Shown piece by piece: positions 61,211 through 64,000 of a stretch of DNA of 64,000 bases (position 1 is its first letter; each line of letters starts with the position of its first letter). A program made the position numbers and the translations under genes. Under the pieces are notes generated by a model. It ran no database searches and was not told the origin of the DNA. It worked only from the letters and a program-made list of their open reading frames with translations. The DNA comes from Strigamia acuminata (lineage: Eukaryota; Arthropoda; Chilopoda; Geophilomorpha; Linotaeniidae), in the NCBI GenBank assembly GCA_949358305.1, contig OX442314.1, positions 15,369,060-15,433,059 of the forward strand, given 5' to 3'.

Positions 61211-63703
61211 GAGAGAGAAAATGACATACCAACTCAAAGTCCAAGAATATGGACACGCTGCAACACCATATCAGAAGCAAGTATAATTGGCTTGCCACTC
61301 ACACCGAAAAAAGCAACACACATCACCACATACAACTATTGCTATTGGCTACACATGTCCATTTTCAGGACAATTTTTTTTTTCAAGTTTCCTAGGAAAC
61401 TTCAGCGAGATAATTATCTCAAAATTGAAATTTGATTTATGTTCGGTTATGGTGGAGAAAATGATAGCTTATAACTAGCCATGGTGGAAGTATTAAGTGC
61501 ACTTTAAAGCGTATCCTATCATTAGGCGTTCGTAGTCTTTCGCTTTCGTGATCTTCTGTTTTCTTGCTTATAAACACACTGGGTGGTCTAGCAGACATTT
61601 GCACCGAACACAAACAAAAAAAATGTGAGCTTGAGTACATTTCAATTATCACGCCCCGTTGTAAGATTATACACAAGTAAATCGAAAAAGACCAGTACCA
61701 ATCGATAGATAAGTGACCATTTTCCCCCTTTCATCCCTCACGCAATGTAATAGTAGACTTGGGAACGATGTAAGTGATAAAAAGAGAAACACGTTTCAAG
61801 AGCTGTCACTCGCTTAGACACTGATTCATTGCACCAATGAGAGTTTCTTGCCTATCTTTAGGTTGGAAAAGTATTCTTCAACGTCAAGCCAAGGAAGAAT
61901 CTTCCCTTTAATCTATGCATCCTAGGGATTACTGACCCGAGAAAAAGAAGAGAAACACTGCCCCAAACGGCTCCAACCGCGGGGACAAGAGAGTTAGTTG
62001 CCTATTGTCTGTCAAAAAGGATAAAAAAGAGAAACGCTTTCACGTCACGTCTCGTAACTTGTCGAGCCAATTTTTTTTATTCAGTCTTTTCTTTGTTGTT
62101 GTTCAAATTCTAATCAGACAAGAAGATTGAGAGGCAAAATGGTGGGCGGATAAAGATTGAAATCACAATTCACAAAGAATGAGTCAGGTGCTTTTTAAGA
62201 TGTGTCGTAGGAATTTCATTCCGGTTAACCCTGGTGGCAAAAATATTACTTTTGTTATGACATTCTTCATCAAGAATTCATCTCTTTTCATAATTTCATT
62301 TTTAGGACGAGCCCACGATAAACTAACTATTTTCGTATTTTTATTTAAAAAATCAATTCTTTCTATTGACCGAAGCCATTACAAGAGTTGATGGTGAAAA
62401 TTATCATCTAAAACTTGCTGAGTCATTGGTTCAATTAACAGAACCTTAAAAAGTCGTAAATCATTAAAAACTGGCTTATCATGAAATGTTTGAATTCTCA
62501 ACAAATTTTCCGTTAAAAAAATATCAACTCAATTATCAAAAATCATTCAGTTATTAAAACAGAATTTCACCTGTTTCCCCCTTTTCTATTTATTGTTGTT
62601 TATGGCCGCACAGCTGCCAACTGCAACCTTTTTAAACTAACAAAATTAAGAGAAAAAATATAAATTGTGTATTATATATGAAGGCAAGTTGGGGAGAAAT
62701 AAAACACCTGATACACATCAGACCTTGTGGTTTTTAAGATCTAAGATAAAGTAAAGAAAACTAAACAAGAGTGGTGCAGCTGGAGGAAACCAACCTAAGT
62801 TTAAATAACCTAGTCACGAAGTAAGTATAAAGCTTGAAATAAATTGTTAATTATGGGAATACAAACCACCCATTTTTTTTATAAAATTTTATTTATTACA
62901 ATCAGCTGAAGGTGTGACAAAAGGGTCAAAATAGAGCATATTTTTAATTACAAATCACCTGCTTTTCTTTGGACTTCATTTTTTTGTAGCAGGTGTATTC
63001 TTGTAATTAAAGTGTGAATTAGTATATGTTCTTTTCCCCTCTTTAAATTATCTATAATAAAATAGTCGTTAAAAAGCAACAAATTGAATATAAAACTTGG
63101 AAAAAATTTTAACAAGCAATGTTTTTACGATTGAAAATTGCCCTTGTTATTTCTCGAAGATGTTTTCCTCAATTCCTGTAACAAATTCACTGACCAAAGG
63201 ACATCTATTTAAATTTCATTTTAATAATATAATAATAATAATAAACCGAACCTAAAATTTGAAAAAATAATATTTCAGTTTCAATTTGTTTTGACAGAAT
63301 GATTAAATCTATTTTTCAAATTTCCACTTCAATTCTTTTCTGAATTTGTCATCTCAACTCTCCCTTTTACCTAAATATTTTGATAGCTGTACGACTTTCA
63401 CTCCACTGCTTTGCTTATTTTTTTTATTAAACATCAATTTCACCAATGATTAAAATAAAATAAAAACAAAAAATAAAATAAAATCTATAAAAAAAATAAA
63501 TAGAAAATACCGAATCTTTTCCATCGACCCACCGAAAACCGAAACTTTCACTTGAAAAACTTTTGCCAACATCTCAAAAAAATGCGATTTCAAACTCTTA
63601 AAAGTAAAACATCCATCAAACTTTTCATTTCATTTTATTTGATGTAAAATCCACTCCATCAAAAATCCTCTTTTGCCTTTTCTTTGTGCCCGTGTCAAAC
63701 ATG

Positions 63704-63719
63704 TCGCCTAGAGGGCAAC
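63704..63719 (+). promoter_or_regulatory. CTCF-like motif near the right edge
   Basis: TCGCCTAGAGGGCAAC matches the CTAGAGGGC core. Confidence 0.35.
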
Positions 63720-64000
63720 AACTTCAATTCCAAAGCCTTTTAAACTTTAAAAAAAAAATGAAGGGGAGAAACGAGCAAGTGCAAGTGTCTCCCCCAAGCT
63801 TTGAAGTGTTTGATCCTCCCCATGATCGGCCGTTAATCAGAACCCCTAGGGTGTGGGCGGATTCCTTATACACGGGAGCCTATTTTAGGGGGTTGTTGGA
63901 TGCGATTGGGATGACATCAGAGCTGCTCTTCGCTTATTGCCATTGTCACACGCGCAAAAGAGTGAGGATTATGGACATGTGTGTCCTTAACCTGTTCTTC

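Larger units (their letters stand above)
60890..64000. other. No recognised gene in the right flank
   Basis: AT-rich sequence, A/C-rich on the + strand until a GC-richer end from about 63.77 kb. It holds CTCF-like matches at 61195-61210 and 63704-63719 and a short (ATA)n run near 63.23 kb. The ORFs at 61.2-61.7 and 62.18-62.39 kb have no recognisable domain. If a minus-strand gene exists here, its exons are not evident. Confidence 0.55.

Overview
The window is animal nuclear DNA, AT-rich and almost entirely non-coding. The one gene I can identify with confidence is the 3' part of a MEIS/homothorax (hth) TALE-homeobox gene on the + strand. Five coding exons (28080-28219, 34774-34850, 49070-49128, 49727-49810, 49897-50138) encode an acidic linker, the whole TALE homeodomain and the C-terminal tail. 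All five have matching splice sites and phases. The second and third exons are 77 and 59 nt and cut the homeodomain where vertebrate Meis genes do. The linker ([12 protein letters not shown]) and tail (GYMMDSQ...RPPG) resemble arthropod Hth, so I infer an arthropod, probably a crustacean or other non-dipteran. The species cannot be fixed from this sequence.

Layout: 1-28079 is the intron upstream of the homeodomain. I found no exon of the MEIS/PREP (HM) domain, so the 5' half of the gene lies outside the window. Introns of 6.55 kb and 14.2 kb split the homeodomain; two short introns follow, then a stop at 50136-50138 and a 3' UTR. From 1 to about 51 kb the + strand is generally rich in G and T. 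Beyond an (ATT)n microsatellite at 51.33-51.49 kb it becomes rich in A and C. This suggests that the whole left part is one transcription unit and that a minus-strand unit may converge from the right. A cluster of poly(A) signals on both strands at 53.45-53.49 kb fits that reading.

The introns hold GC-rich islands, one with a CCAAT box and three GC boxes. They also hold palindromes matching the RFX X-box, CTCF-like motifs, and TGACA clusters resembling MEIS/TGIF sites. The dispersed X-boxes and CTCF-like sites are the most interesting pattern here. Other items are a 280-bp element with terminal and internal inverted repeats (25.4 kb), a hairpin (12.8 kb) and several microsatellites.

Downstream, at 59.07-60.89 kb, there is a decayed Ty1/copia retrotransposon (end of integrase, reverse transcriptase, RNase H) with a related LTR-like fragment at 54.5 kb. 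I recognise no tRNA, rRNA, known microRNA or CRISPR array. Other ORFs of 60-143 codons have no recognisable domain and I treat them as chance.
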